Source: Marinomonas colpomeniae
GTDB lineage: Bacteria; Pseudomonadota; Gammaproteobacteria; Pseudomonadales; Marinomonadaceae
Assembly: GCF_014803385.1 (NCBI RefSeq)
Contig: NZ_JACYFC010000001.1
Coordinates: 392,136-456,135, forward strand
DNA length: 64,000 nt
Direction of reading: 5' to 3'
Below, piece by piece: positions 1 through 8,446 of the stretch. The notes under the pieces were generated by a model. That model was given only the letters and a program-made list of their open reading frames with translations. It was not told the origin of the DNA and made no database searches. A program made the position numbers and the translations under genes. How positions within the stretch are numbered: the first letter of the stretch is position 1; every line of letters begins with the position of its first letter.

Positions 1-1059
1 GTCGTTTGGCTAATGTGGCCTAAAATTCCAAATATTCTTTTATTTGTTGGTGCGACAGGCCGAACACTCGATTTAGCAACAGGGTATTTACAAATTCTAG
101 TGCTCGGTATGCCTGCTGTTATGATCAGTATGATTGGCTCGGGTATTATGCGTGCTCTAGGAGATGCCCGTCGTGCTATGTATGCCACACTTATTGGTGG
201 GTTGATTAATGCTGTATTAGACCCAATTTTTATTTTTGCTTTTGGTTTAGGCGTACAGGGTGCAGCTATTGCGTCACTGCTGGCGCGTTTTTCTATGATT
301 GCGGTGTCCTATTATGGCGTTGTTTATGTTCATAAAATGCTAGGCGAGTTTGATTTAATGGACTTTTTTAAAGATGCTAAGTCCATTACTGTCGTTGCGG
401 TTCCTGTCATGCTGACTAATATGTCTTCGCCTCTGGCTAATGCCATTGTGATGGCACACACGTCGACTTTTGGTGATGATGCGGTTGCTGCGGTCGCTGT
501 GATTGGGCGAATTATTCCTGTGGTATTTGGTGGTGTCTTCGCTTTATCTGGGGCAGTTGGCCCTATTTTAGGCCAAAACTATGGTGCAGGGCGTTTTGAT
601 CGTATGCATAGCACAATAAGTAGCGCTGTGATTTATGCTTTTGGTTATTGTATGGTGTTGTGCATTATTTTGTATCAAATGCAGGATTGGCTGGTGGACG
701 TTTTTAATGCCACTCAAGGTAGTGCGGATTTGATTCGATTCTTTGCCACTTTTGTTTCTTTTAGTTTCTTTTTTCAAAGTCTTTTGTTTATTTCGATTGC
801 AGCTTTTAACAATCTAGGTAAACCATTGAATAGTACTTTGCTTAATTTTGGTCGCGCTACGTTTGGAACATGGCCTTTAATTGTTGTGTTTTCTTTATTC
901 ATGGGTGCTGAAGGTATACTTTTTGGCCAAGCGATAGGCTCAGTAATATTTGGATGCTTAGGGCTTTATATGGCGAGAAACTACATTACCCAATTGGAGA
1001 AAAAGGAAACGAAAGACATGGTATCAAGTCGGCCTATTAATTTTGATGAGTTGATTTAA
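1..1059 (+). CDS. MATE family efflux transporter, 3' part
   Basis: This is the C-terminal part of a multidrug and toxin extrusion (MATE) type inner-membrane antiporter. The frame is open from the first base of the window, so the gene starts upstream and about 352 codons are visible. The protein is almost entirely hydrophobic helices. It has the family feel of the first and second six-helix halves, with glycine-rich segments such as GSGIMRALGDARRAMY and the conserved second-half stretch GAVGPILGQNYGAGRFDRM. MATE proteins are usually about 450 residues, so roughly 100 N-terminal residues are missing. Substrate cannot be told from sequence; Na+ or H+ driven export of cationic compounds is the family norm. 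It converges on tlyA, with 19 bases between the stop codons. Confidence 0.85.
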   Translation, partial: VVWLMWPKIPNILLFVGATGRTLDLATGYLQILVLGMPAVMISMIGSGIMRALGDARRAMYATLIGGLINAVLDPIFIFAFGLGVQGAAIASLLARFSMIAVSYYGVVYVHKMLGEFDLMDFFKDAKSITVVAVPVMLTNMSSPLANAIVMAHTSTFGDDAVAAVAVIGRIIPVVFGGVFALSGAVGPILGQNYGAGRFDRMHSTISSAVIYAFGYCMVLCIILYQMQDWLVDVFNATQGSADLIRFFATFVSFSFFFQSLLFISIAAFNNLGKPLNSTLLNFGRATFGTWPLIVVFSLFMGAEGILFGQAIGSVIFGCLGLYMARNYITQLEKKETKDMVSSRPINFDELI

Positions 1060-1078
1060 ATAAATCCATAGTCATAGC

Positions 1079-1843
1079 TTATGATTCCCTCTGTGTTGCC
1101 CACAATAAATACTCTTGGTTTCCATCTCCACCCTTAATTGGACTCTCTATATAACATTTCACTTCAAATCCTAATGTTTTAACGAAAGCCTGTATGTCTT
1201 TTGTAAGTTGGCTTACACGTTGCTTGTTTTTTACTATTCCTCCTTTTCCAACGAACTCTTGGCCAACTTCAAATTGAGGTTTGACTAGTGTAATAAGGTG
1301 TCCAGTTGTGTTTAATAAACTTGGAAGTTGGGGAAGTATTTTAGTTTGAGAGATAAAAGAGACATCCATTACTACAAGGTCAAAGCCATTTTCTGGAAAA
1401 TGGCCATTCAAATCTTCAATACAAAGATGACGAGCATTAACGCCTTCTAAACAAGTTACTTTCGGGTTATTACGTAATCTAGAGTCTAGTTGATCATGAC
1501 CGACTTCTACACCGAGAACATGAGCTGCACCGTGCTGAATAGCGCAATCACTAAAGCCTCCTGTAGATTGGCCGATATCTAATACTTGGAAACCTGCAAT
1601 GTTGAGTTGAGTGTGCCGTAATGCCCCCTCAAGTTTCAGTGCTCCACGAGAGACATATTTATCCGCTTCGTCGGGTGTAAGGTCTATTTCTATATCTGCA
1701 GGTAGTTTAAGGCTTGGTTTGTTAACGAGTGTCCATTTTTTATCTTGTTTATACGCTACTCGACCTGCGCTGATAAAGGTTTGTGCCTGTGAACGTGACT
1801 TGGCTATGCCTTGTTCTGTAAGTATTAGGTCGATACGTAACAT
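1079..1843 (-). CDS. tlyA: TlyA-type rRNA 2'-O-methyltransferase (S4 plus FtsJ domains)
   Basis: Small TlyA family protein, predicted to methylate ribose 2'-OH groups in rRNA using SAM; older annotations call it hemolysin A. An S4 RNA-binding domain fills about the first 60 residues (LRIDLILTEQGIAKSRSQA). An FtsJ-like Rossmann domain follows, with the SAM-binding motif VLDIGQSTGGFSD near residue 88, and VMDVSFIS and LVKPQFEVG carrying the expected catalytic Asp and Lys. I chose the ATG at 1843 because the family begins MLRIDL; an in-frame TTG at 1855 would add four residues. It faces the sulfurtransferase gene across a roughly 120-base divergent intergenic region. Which rRNA site is modified is not visible. 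Confidence 0.88.
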   Translation of the reverse strand: MLRIDLILTEQGIAKSRSQAQTFISAGRVAYKQDKKWTLVNKPSLKLPADIEIDLTPDEADKYVSRGALKLEGALRHTQLNIAGFQVLDIGQSTGGFSDCAIQHGAAHVLGVEVGHDQLDSRLRNNPKVTCLEGVNARHLCIEDLNGHFPENGFDLVVMDVSFISQTKILPQLPSLLNTTGHLITLVKPQFEVGQEFVGKGGIVKNKQRVSQLTKDIQAFVKTLGFEVKCYIESPIKGGDGNQEYLLWATQRES

Positions 1844-1960
1844 AAAGAAACTCAATAGTTAGTGTAATAAACACAAATTTTAGCAAAAATTGAATAAGCA
1901 AAATAGATTTATAAGAAAGAAGCAAAGTCTGCTTTAAAATTGTTGACGATTGTCTAAGGA

Positions 1961-2803
1961 ATGCTTGTGTTATTAAAAACACTCATAAATACAAATGAAC
2001 TGAAAACTCTGCTTGGGCAGGAGAATGTTATTGTATTGGATTGCCGATTTTATTTAACGGATCATTCTAAAGGTAAATTGGAATATGATAATGGACATAT
2101 TCCTAGTGCAATCTTTGTTGATGTACATCATGAGCTTGCTGCGCCAGAAACAGAACTTACTGGTCGACACCCTTTAATAGGTGAAGCGGTTTTTTCTAAA
2201 CAGCTGAGTAAGTGGGGAATTGATTCTTCCAGCCAAGTTGTTGTATACGATGATATGGGAGGTGCTATAGCTGCTCGTGCTTGGTGGATGCTTGCACAGC
2301 AAGGAATTAATGTTCGAGTCCTTAATGGTGGTTTCCCTGCATGGTTAAGGCGTGGGTTTAGGGTGTCATTAGATTCTAATTCTACTATCTCTACAGATTA
2401 TGAGTTCGAAGTGTCGTTTCCTTGGGCTGTTGATGAACAGGCTGTTGTTGAAAATATTGAAATTGGACAGTTTCAGCTTGTAGATGCAAGAGCTTCAGAT
2501 CGATTCAATGGTAAGAATGAAACAATAGACCCTGTTGCTGGACACATCCCGGGCGCCATTAATCGGCCTTTTAGTGATAATTTGGATATCGAAGGCTGCT
2601 TTAAACCAGCAGAGCAACTGCATGTTGAATGGCAGGATTGGTTATCCGGTAACAGTGATGATTATGTTTACTATTGTGGTTCTGGTATTACAGCTTGTCA
2701 CAACGTATTGGCATTAAACTATGCAGGTATAGAAGCAAGGCAGGTGTATGTTGGATCTTGGAGTCAATGGGCGAAACGTATGCAAAGAGATTCATCTTCC
2801 TAG
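1961..2803 (+). CDS. sseA: 3-mercaptopyruvate/thiosulfate sulfurtransferase
   Basis: Two-domain rhodanese that moves sulfur from mercaptopyruvate or thiosulfate to an acceptor such as cyanide or a thiol. The first rhodanese domain covers about residues 5-140 and the second about 155-275. The catalytic cysteine is Cys239 in YYCGSGITAC. The CGSG(V/I)T loop is typical of mercaptopyruvate rather than thiosulfate sulfurtransferases, so I favour SseA. The ATG at 1961 directly abuts an AAGGA at 1956-1960, so the in-frame GTG at 1967, six bases from that site, may be the true start. No signal peptide is seen; likely cytoplasmic. Confidence 0.85.
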   Translation: MLVLLKTLINTNELKTLLGQENVIVLDCRFYLTDHSKGKLEYDNGHIPSAIFVDVHHELAAPETELTGRHPLIGEAVFSKQLSKWGIDSSSQVVVYDDMGGAIAARAWWMLAQQGINVRVLNGGFPAWLRRGFRVSLDSNSTISTDYEFEVSFPWAVDEQAVVENIEIGQFQLVDARASDRFNGKNETIDPVAGHIPGAINRPFSDNLDIEGCFKPAEQLHVEWQDWLSGNSDDYVYYCGSGITACHNVLALNYAGIEARQVYVGSWSQWAKRMQRDSSS

Positions 2804-2840
2804 TACTTGTTAGTCACACCTTTGAGCCGCGAAAAAGTAT

Positions 2841-2867
2841 AAAGAAAAAACCCTCCAAAGGAGGGTT
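2841..2867 (-). terminator. Rho-independent terminator of the small unknown gene
   Basis: A perfect 8-bp stem (AACCCTCC / GGAGGGTT) with a 3-base loop spans 2849-2867. Read on the minus strand, the stem is followed by a T-rich run, so it ends transcription of the minus-strand gene just upstream. It may also slow plus-strand transcription leaving the sulfurtransferase gene. Confidence 0.8.
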
Positions 2868-2876
2868 GTCATGAGG

Positions 2877-3194
2877 TTACCTAGGTGTAACTCCAGCGAT
2901 AAAGATCTGAACTTGCTGGTGTTTTTCTCCCCAAATATGGGATTTTATCGCAAGTAGAAAGTGTTCAGCCTCTTTCAGAGAGACAATGCCATCCATAAGC
3001 TTTATACCTATCCCTTCATGGGTGAAGAAAAAGTACCAAGTATGCTTATCTATAACTGCCTTCCCTTCACCGTCGTTAAAGCTAATTTGCTCAAAGGAAT
3101 AATTGCTGGGAATAAAGCCAGCAAGCTCTTTTTCCGCTTCACCATAATTAAGGTCTGGAATATAGCCTTGACGATCAACCAATTCAAATTTCAT
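2877..3194 (-). CDS. Small protein of unknown function
   Basis: A 105-residue soluble protein that I do not recognise. It has no membrane segment, signal peptide or cysteine-metal motif. It is rich in aromatic residues, with a central HTWYFFFTHEGIGIKLMDG and a C-terminal IAGVTPR. It is supported as a real gene by a good ribosome site (AAGGAG about 7 bases before ATG on the minus strand) and by the strong terminator 10 bases after the stop. It stands alone between the sulfurtransferase and the LPS cluster, possibly behind a 34-codon reading frame at 3216-3320. Confidence 0.65.
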   Translation of the reverse strand: MKFELVDRQGYIPDLNYGEAEKELAGFIPSNYSFEQISFNDGEGKAVIDKHTWYFFFTHEGIGIKLMDGIVSLKEAEHFLLAIKSHIWGEKHQQVQIFIAGVTPR

Positions 3195-3215
3195 ATCTAG
3201 CTCCTTGTTTTAATT

Positions 3216-3320
3216 TTAGATTAGTTCAAAAGCGATTTCTTTGCTGGTTTCTTTATCGAATTTGTAAAAAAATAGATTAGGTGTTTTTAATTCTTCGACA
3301 GGCTGTAAAATAATCACCAT
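3216..3320 (-). CDS. Possible 34-residue peptide upstream of the small unknown gene
   Basis: An ATG-started frame of 34 codons lies 21 bases upstream of the 105-residue gene on the same strand. The peptide ends in a charged KFDKETSKEIAFELI-like stretch that looks protein-like rather than random, but there is no clear ribosome site. It could be a leader peptide, a tiny partner protein, or chance. The rest of 3195-3489 shows no other gene, only AT-rich DNA expected to hold the promoters of the flanking genes. Confidence 0.25.
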   Translation of the reverse strand: MVIILQPVEELKTPNLFFYKFDKETSKEIAFELI

Positions 3321-3507
3321 TAATTGCAACGTTTGTTACTACTGAATAAAAGTCTGAAGTAATGTAATTGAGTTATGCTCGGAAATAGTCAAGGTTATTT
3401 AGAGTAAGTTATGTTGTTGGCGTGAGTGAAATAATACCCACGTTTTTTCGTTTTTTTAAGTTTAAGATCGTTTTGTATAAGCTTGGTCGTTGGTAAGGAT
3501 GAAGTTG

Positions 3508-4536
3508 ATGTCTCAGATAAAGAAAATTTTAGTTGTGCGTAATGATAAGATTGGGGACTTTGTTCTTGCTTTACCTTCAATACAATTAATTAAAAAAGCG
3601 TTCCCTCAAGCTAAAATTACAGCATTAGTACCTGGTTATACCCAAGACATTGCTTCGTCTTTTTTATGGATTGATGACGTAATTATTGATACCAAAAACT
3701 CTATAAATAAAAAAAGACTGGTACTAGGGCTTAAAGATCAAAATTTTGATGCCGTTCTTTGTTTGTTCTCGGATAGCTATAATGCCACTTTGGTTAGGCA
3801 GGCTAAAATTCCGATACGTGTTGCTCCTGCTACTAAATGGGTGCAATTTTTATATACTCATACTTTGCGTCAGCGTCGTTCTCAATCCCTTAAACCAGAA
3901 TTTGAATATAATCTGGACCTAGCTCGTTACTTTATTGAAGTCTTAGGTGGCAGAGTTGAGAGTGATATAGATCCGATGTTTTTTTATGATGCAGATACTC
4001 TATCTAGTCAATTAGTTAAGTTAGAGAAAGTGGGTGTTAATAACGAGTATAAGCGTTGTTTTATACACCCAGTTACCGGAGGCTCTTCAAACACTTTATT
4101 GCTTGAGCAATGGGCTGTCTTGATAAAGTTTTTAAACACACTAGATACTTTTCATTTTGTAATTACAGCAGGTCCAGGCGAGACCCTTATTTCTCAAGCC
4201 TTAGTGGCGTTGGTGAAAGACGAGATTCCGCATGTCAGCTTATATGATAAGAATGATGGGGTTTCTGATTTTATGTGTTCTATTGCAACCGCAGACTTAT
4301 TTATTGCTGGCTCTACTGGGCCATTACACATTGCAGGAGCGATGAATGTTCCTACAATAGGCTTTTATCCTAAAAAACGATCATCTACTCCATTGCGTTG
4401 GAAAACACTTAACACCGAAGGGCGTTGGTTACCCTTATCACCTAATGAGCAAGAAGGGTTGTTGACTAATATGGATGTGAGTAGGGAATTTGAAGAGATA
4501 AAAAATTGGTATCTTAACTTGGCTGAGAAGAGATAG
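3508..4536 (+). CDS. Glycosyltransferase family 9 (heptosyltransferase-like)
   Basis: ADP-heptose:LPS heptosyltransferase-like enzyme of the GT-B fold, expected to add a heptose to the growing LPS core on the cytoplasmic face of the inner membrane. The N-terminus ILVVRNDKIGDFVLALP is the GT9 signature. Near residue 190 HPVTGGSS is the sugar-nucleotide loop, and AGSTGPLHIAGAMNVPTIGFYP is the conserved C-terminal donor-site segment. The start at ATG 3508 follows AAGGA at 3494-3498 with good spacing; a TTG at 3490 and an ATG at 3499 are in frame but worse placed. The next glycosyltransferase begins 3 bases after the stop, so the two are one unit. This is not WaaF, which lies further on; WaaC or WaaQ-like activity is possible. 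Confidence 0.8.
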   Translation: MSQIKKILVVRNDKIGDFVLALPSIQLIKKAFPQAKITALVPGYTQDIASSFLWIDDVIIDTKNSINKKRLVLGLKDQNFDAVLCLFSDSYNATLVRQAKIPIRVAPATKWVQFLYTHTLRQRRSQSLKPEFEYNLDLARYFIEVLGGRVESDIDPMFFYDADTLSSQLVKLEKVGVNNEYKRCFIHPVTGGSSNTLLLEQWAVLIKFLNTLDTFHFVITAGPGETLISQALVALVKDEIPHVSLYDKNDGVSDFMCSIATADLFIAGSTGPLHIAGAMNVPTIGFYPKKRSSTPLRWKTLNTEGRWLPLSPNEQEGLLTNMDVSREFEEIKNWYLNLAEKR

Positions 4537-4539
4537 ATT

Positions 4540-5640
4540 ATGTCTAATTCATTGAATATTTTGCATGTTTGTTTGTCTCCAGGCTACGGTGGTTTAGAGA
4601 TGTACCCTATTAGAACTGGTAAGGCTATGGTGTTTAATGGGTATAATGTTTATGGTCTTGCGCAATTGGGTACTCCGACTCACGATAGTATGTTAAATGA
4701 GTTTACAGATACCTTTTCATTGCAGAGTAGAAGTTCGGGTTATCTTAAGCTTTTTACATTAGCTAAATGGATAAGAAAATATAATATCAGTCATGTTCAT
4801 TGTCATAAATCTAGTGATCTGATATTAGCAGTATTGCTGAAAAAATTATGTGATTTCAAGCTCATTTATACAGATCATATGGGAGTTAAACGGCCCAAAA
4901 AAGATTTTTATCATAACTTTATTTATCGCAATGTCGATTTGCTATTGTCTATCAGCCATTTTACTCGTTCTTTTAATGTTAAGGCATTACCGATTGACCC
5001 AGATAAGAATAAAACCTTATGGCTTGGTACGAAAATACCTGAAACCCACTCAACTGATTTAAATTTAAGACAAGAGTTGTCGTTGTCTAATGAAATCAAA
5101 CTAGTTGGCATTATTGGTCGTGTATCTCATGGTAAAGGTCATGAAGAGCTATTGGCTGCTTTTAAGAAAATGGAGTGTACTGAGACTCATTTATTGATTG
5201 TTGGTGGGTTAACTGCTCAGGCAGGAGGTGATGAGGGTTATGTGCAAGGGTTAAAATCTTATGTAGCGGACAATGATCTACAAGATAGGGTGACTTTTTA
5301 TGGTTTCAGTGATGAGACTAAGCGCTTGTTAAGTGCAATCGATGTAGTTGTCATTCCATCACATCTTGAAGCGTTTGGTTTGACGGTAATTGAGGCCATG
5401 GCTGTTGGTAAGGCCATTATTGGCTCAAGTCACGGTGCAATTCCTGAAATTCTAGAAGACTCAGGTATTCTAGTGGACCCATTTGATGTATCTGCTTTTT
5501 CGAAAGTAATTGATGCACTTTGTTCTAACTCTCAGGAAAGAGAGCGTTTATCTAGGATTTCTAAACGTCGCGCTCAAGAGTATTTTGATCAAGATAAGCA
5601 TATTCAATCTTTGTTGGCTTTATATCAAGAGTGCGGTTGA
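4540..5640 (+). CDS. Glycosyltransferase family 4 (LPS core)
   Basis: GT-B retaining glycosyltransferase of the group 1/GT4 type, likely adding a hexose to the LPS core. The N-terminal acceptor domain opens with ILHVCLSPGYGGLEMYPIRTG. The C-terminal domain carries the donor-site pattern IGRVSHGKGHEELLAAF near residue 190 and PSHLEAFGLTVIEAMAVGKAII near 275-295, the family's E-x7-E motif. It follows the GT9 gene after 3 bases. Its 3' end meets the minus-strand GT2 gene with no gap: its stop codon ends at 5640 and the other begins at 5641. The exact sugar and linkage cannot be read from the sequence. Confidence 0.8.
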   Translation: MSNSLNILHVCLSPGYGGLEMYPIRTGKAMVFNGYNVYGLAQLGTPTHDSMLNEFTDTFSLQSRSSGYLKLFTLAKWIRKYNISHVHCHKSSDLILAVLLKKLCDFKLIYTDHMGVKRPKKDFYHNFIYRNVDLLLSISHFTRSFNVKALPIDPDKNKTLWLGTKIPETHSTDLNLRQELSLSNEIKLVGIIGRVSHGKGHEELLAAFKKMECTETHLLIVGGLTAQAGGDEGYVQGLKSYVADNDLQDRVTFYGFSDETKRLLSAIDVVVIPSHLEAFGLTVIEAMAVGKAIIGSSHGAIPEILEDSGILVDPFDVSAFSKVIDALCSNSQERERLSRISKRRAQEYFDQDKHIQSLLALYQECG

Positions 5641-6429
5641 TTAATCTGGGCGCTTAGGTTGTGAGCGAATCCACAGGTCCGCGTACTTTACAAAAGTAGA
5701 GTGCGAGGATAAAACAGCTAATAAAAAACCTTGTTTACCATCTAAAAATCCGCGCTTAACCACATACATTTTGATAAAACAGGCAAAAGCGTGCAAAGAC
5801 GCATTGCTTAAGGATGTTGTTTTGCCTCTCGCTTGTTTTTGGTCTGCAGAAAGTTTTGCGTAAGATGCAGACTTTACTAAGTAATGCTGTAGATCATCAT
5901 AAGTATAGTGGGTTAAGTCACCATCAAGTGATTGTAAGGAAATACCGTCATTTAACTGTACTTTTTCATGAACTAGGTCATTGGAATAGAAGCCTTCATC
6001 TATTTTGTAAAGTCGAGTAACTCTATCTGGATACCAACCAGAGTGCTTTATGAAGCGTCCAAATACCCAGCTCTTTCGGTTAATAGTATAAGCTGTTTTA
6101 TCTGTGTTTTTGGTAAGGGCCGCTAAAATACTATTTTTAAGTTTATCAGTAACTACCTCATCAGCGTCGATCCAAAGTACATAGTCTGTTGTAACAAGTT
6201 CTTGAGCCGCTTGGCGTTGTACACCAAAGCCTTGCCAGTCAGTTTTTAGATGAAAATGTTTAGTGTATTTTTGTGCAATCTCTCGAGAGTTGTCTGTGCT
6301 GCCAGAATCTAGAATAACAATGTCATCAACCCATTCAACTAAGCTGCTTAAGCAGGAATCTAAGTTGTTGGATTCATTTTTTACAATTAATGCAGCTGTT
6401 AAGGTGGGTTTTTGCATTTTATTGATCAT
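5641..6429 (-). CDS. Glycosyltransferase family 2 (WaaE/KdtX-like)
   Basis: Inverting GT-A glycosyltransferase resembling the WaaE/KdtX group, which adds beta-1,4-glucose to core heptose I. It shows TAALIVKNESNNLDSCLSSL at the start, then DDIVILDSGSTDNS and the metal-binding DxD-like WIDADE near residue 110. The C-terminal third has the YPDRVTRLYK pattern seen in this group. Its ATG overlaps the waaF stop as ATGA, so translation is coupled to waaF; a second ATG four codons later is an alternative start. Family assignment is firm, the WaaE role inferred from neighbours. Confidence 0.8.
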   Translation of the reverse strand: MINKMQKPTLTAALIVKNESNNLDSCLSSLVEWVDDIVILDSGSTDNSREIAQKYTKHFHLKTDWQGFGVQRQAAQELVTTDYVLWIDADEVVTDKLKNSILAALTKNTDKTAYTINRKSWVFGRFIKHSGWYPDRVTRLYKIDEGFYSNDLVHEKVQLNDGISLQSLDGDLTHYTYDDLQHYLVKSASYAKLSADQKQARGKTTSLSNASLHAFACFIKMYVVKRGFLDGKQGFLLAVLSSHSTFVKYADLWIRSQPKRPD

Positions 6430-7448
6430 GAATTAAGTTCCGAAGAGGTTAAATCCAAAGCGTTAATCAATCTTTCTGGCCGAAGTAAGTTTTGGCAATT
6501 AGTATGATTAAGAGGGCATTGGCGTTTGAAACAAGGTGAGCAATCAAGGTGAAGATTGTGGATGGTTGCATTATCGGTTAAAGGTGGTGTGAATAATTCA
6601 CTTGTTGAGCCGTAAATACCGTGTATATGAGTTCCTACAGCTGCAGCTACATGCATTAGGCCTGAATCATTGCTTATGGCTTGTTTTGCTGCACCTAGTA
6701 AATCAATAGCATCCACCAACGACGTTTTGCCACATAAATTTAGGGCGTATTCACCTAAATTCATGATGATTTCATCGGCGTCTATTTTATCTTTTAATCC
6801 TCCTAATACCCATATCTGATAGCCCGCATCTATTGCGTTTTTTGCCACTTCATGAAAATAAGCAATAGGCCATTGTTTTGATGGGCCAAACTCTGCACCA
6901 GCCATTAAGGCTATGGCTGGTCGATCGGATAAGCTGAGTTTTTGATATAGACTCTTCTGGTTCTCTGGGTCAATTGTTAATTTTGGTTTGGGAGGTGTTA
7001 GCGGAAGATAGGCTTCTGCTTTAGGAAGGCCTAAAGAAGTGAAGCGTTTAACTGTTTGATTTAAAATTGATTTGTCTAGCTTACGACGCTCAGTTAATAA
7101 AACGTACCTTTCTTCACCATGAAAACCAACTCGGTCTCTGATGTTTGCAAAAAAAGGGACTAAAGCGCTTTTCCAAGATCGAGGTATTGTAATTGCTTCA
7201 TCATACTCTTCATGGCGTAGAGATATACCGAGTTTTCGTCGAGTACTAATTCCCCATTCACCGTGGCTTGTAGGTAGCGCAATCGCATTTCTGACTTGAG
7301 GCATACGGGCAAGTATAGGCAAAGACCAATTTGGCCCAATAACATCAATAACAGCCTTTTCATCACGCTGTTTAAGTGTGATGAAAAGGCTTTGGGCCAT
7401 AACCATATCTCCAACCCAAGAAGGCCCGACTATGAGGTATTTAGTCAT
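6426..7448 (-). CDS. waaF: ADP-heptose:LPS heptosyltransferase II
   Basis: Adds the second L-glycero-D-manno-heptose to the LPS inner core. The N-terminus [19 protein letters not shown] is diagnostic of WaaF, and the length (340 residues) is normal. Further family marks are [14 protein letters not shown] near residue 180, the donor-site stretch [17 protein letters not shown] and [10 protein letters not shown]. The C-terminus has a cysteine cluster [16 protein letters not shown] seen in many WaaF proteins. The gene overlaps hldD by 8 bases upstream and the GT2 gene by 4 bases downstream, making a tight minus-strand unit that both makes and uses ADP-heptose. Confidence 0.92.
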   Translation of the reverse strand: MTKYLIVGPSWVGDMVMAQSLFITLKQRDEKAVIDVIGPNWSLPILARMPQVRNAIALPTSHGEWGISTRRKLGISLRHEEYDEAITIPRSWKSALVPFFANIRDRVGFHGEERYVLLTERRKLDKSILNQTVKRFTSLGLPKAEAYLPLTPPKPKLTIDPENQKSLYQKLSLSDRPAIALMAGAEFGPSKQWPIAYFHEVAKNAIDAGYQIWVLGGLKDKIDADEIIMNLGEYALNLCGKTSLVDAIDLLGAAKQAISNDSGLMHVAAAVGTHIHGIYGSTSELFTPPLTDNATIHNLHLDCSPCFKRQCPLNHTNCQNLLRPERLINALDLTSSELNS

Positions 7449-8388
7449 TACTATCGAGCCAATTTAAATAATCTTCGACACCTTGCGCAAGACCTCGAAA
7501 TTTTCCTTTATAGCCAGCTTCACGAAGCTTACTTATATCTGCCTGTGTAAAGCTTTGATAAGCACCTTTTAAATGTTCAGGGAAAGGGATGTATTCTATT
7601 TCACCCTTTCCATATTGATTAATAACGGTTTCTGCTATCGTTTTGAAAGGTTCTGCGTTTCCTGTACCTAGGTTGAAAATCCCACTTTTTTCTGTATTTT
7701 CAAGAAACCACAATTTGGTATTAACTAAATCCTCTACGTAAATAAAATCCCGACTTTGGCCGCCAGCTTCATAACCATCATAAGCACCAAATAACTTAGG
7801 GTTTTCCCCTGCAAGAACTTGGTTTCTTAAGTGAAAAGCAACACTTGCCATACTACCTTTGTGTTGTTCACGTGGACCGTACACGTTGAAATAACGAAAA
7901 CCTACAATTTGGCTAGTCGCTTCTGGTAAAACATTACGGATGTATTGGTCAAATTGAAATTTAGAATAGGCATACATGTTAAGAGGTTGTTCATGTTGGC
8001 GAGATTCTTGGAAAATAGGTCCAGAGCCATAAACTGAAGCTGATGATGCATATGAAAAAGGTGCTTTGTGCGTTAAACAAAAGTCTAACACAGCCTTTGA
8101 ATATTGATAATTTACGTCCATGACATATTTGCCATTCCATTCGGTTGTTGCTGAGCAGGCACCTTCATGAAACACAGCGGTTGGTACAATACCTAATGTA
8201 TTATTTTTAATAGCGTCTAAAAAGTCATACATGTCCATGTAATCTGCAATGTCTAGATCTGATAGATTCAAACATTTTTTGCCATCAGTTAAATCATCAA
8301 CCAACAAAATATTTTTGATACCCTTGTTGTTTAATGCTTTGATGATATTGCTGCCGATAAAGCCAGCACCGCCAGTAACTATATACAT
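7441..8388 (-). CDS. hldD: ADP-L-glycero-D-manno-heptose 6-epimerase
   Basis: Last enzyme of ADP-heptose synthesis: it epimerises C6 of ADP-D-glycero-D-manno-heptose. It is an extended short-chain dehydrogenase with the NADP-binding [19 protein letters not shown] at the N-terminus, [10 protein letters not shown], the catalytic YAYSKFQFD (Tyr-x3-Lys) near residue 140, and [20 protein letters not shown]. Length of 315 residues matches the family. It lies directly upstream of waaF with an 8-base overlap, while the other heptose enzyme, hldE, starts on the opposite strand about 1.3 kb away. Confidence 0.93.
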   Translation of the reverse strand: MYIVTGGAGFIGSNIIKALNNKGIKNILLVDDLTDGKKCLNLSDLDIADYMDMYDFLDAIKNNTLGIVPTAVFHEGACSATTEWNGKYVMDVNYQYSKAVLDFCLTHKAPFSYASSASVYGSGPIFQESRQHEQPLNMYAYSKFQFDQYIRNVLPEATSQIVGFRYFNVYGPREQHKGSMASVAFHLRNQVLAGENPKLFGAYDGYEAGGQSRDFIYVEDLVNTKLWFLENTEKSGIFNLGTGNAEPFKTIAETVINQYGKGEIEYIPFPEHLKGAYQSFTQADISKLREAGYKGKFRGLAQGVEDYLNWLDSND

Positions 8389-8446
8389 AATTTTATATCC
8401 TAAGTTAATTTATGAAGGCTCTGTAAGTGGAATTAAATGGAAGCCT

